Part shown: one piece after another, positions 5,551 to 5,597 of the stretch
How the letters are laid out: every line of letters begins with the position of its first letter
Numbering within the stretch: position 1 is the stretch's first letter
Assembly: GCA_002394725.1 (NCBI GenBank)
Contig: DGUQ01000150.1
Span: 491-6,087, forward strand
Length of the DNA: 5,597 nt
Origin: Ruminococcaceae bacterium UBA4306
GTDB lineage: Bacteria > Bacillota > Clostridia > Oscillospirales > Acutalibacteraceae
Direction: 5' to 3'
Translations under genes and position numbers: made by a program
The notes under the pieces: model-generated
What the model was told of the DNA's origin: nothing
Seen by the model: the letters and a program-made list of their open reading frames with translations, nothing else
Database searches by the model: none

Positions 5551-5597
5551 TCCCTCACGAATCATACAATAATAACGGTTATCACAACCGCAGTATA
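5551..5597 (-). promoter_or_regulatory. Upstream region of the transporter gene: ribosome binding site and weak promoter hints
   Basis: TGAGGGA (5557-5551) is the likely ribosome binding site and favours the GTG start at 5546. TATGAT (5566-5561) could be a -10 box, but no convincing -35 is visible at the right distance. The inverted repeat CGGTT-ATCAC-AACCG (5576-5590) could be an operator. The window ends too soon to judge. Confidence 0.4.

Overview
The window looks like a low-GC-phylum (Firmicutes) chromosome, most likely an anaerobic gut or rumen Clostridia of the Ruminococcus/Oscillospiraceae type. The evidence is two T-box leaders, sigma-A type promoters with 17-bp spacers, strong purine-rich ribosome binding sites and many short palindromic repeats. 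The genus is inference only; no rRNA or marker gene is present. All three real genes lie on the minus strand.

Read in the direction of transcription (right to left), the layout is as follows. (1) A ten-helix EamA/DMT-family transporter (5546-4671) ends inside a REP/BIME-like palindromic element (4568-4674). (2) A perfectly spaced promoter (4501-4473) drives a T-box leader with an apparent AUC (Ile) specifier and a strong intrinsic terminator (4466-4120). A 250-nt post-terminator leader with a duplicated hairpin follows. The gene itself is complete (3867-1603) and encodes an unusual fusion: XRE-type DNA-binding domain, cupin domain, then medium-chain acyl-CoA synthetase. (3) A repeat-rich stretch (1602-1319) holds more copies of the palindromic family and a heptamer repeat. 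(4) A second consensus promoter (1308-1280) drives a second T-box leader with an apparent GUA (Val) specifier and a 15-bp terminator (1273-922). An inverted heptamer-repeat element (921-798) follows, and then a paralogous XRE-cupin gene (758 to the window edge). That gene runs off the edge exactly where the ligase domain begins in its paralogue.

The main interest is the pairing. Two paralogous regulator-cupin-acyl-CoA ligase units each sit behind their own T-box, and the two specifier codons differ and read valine and isoleucine. The antiterminator bulge UGGU in both leaders predicts a tRNA with discriminator A, as expected for tRNA-Val and tRNA-Ile. A T-box on an acyl-CoA ligase suggests that the ligase feeds amino-acid synthesis. 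The simplest model is activation of branched-chain short fatty acids (isobutyrate for Val, 2-methylbutyrate for Ile). These would then be reductively carboxylated to the 2-oxoacids, a route known physiologically in ruminococci that need branched-chain volatile fatty acids. This functional model is inference; the domain architecture and T-boxes are read directly from the sequence.
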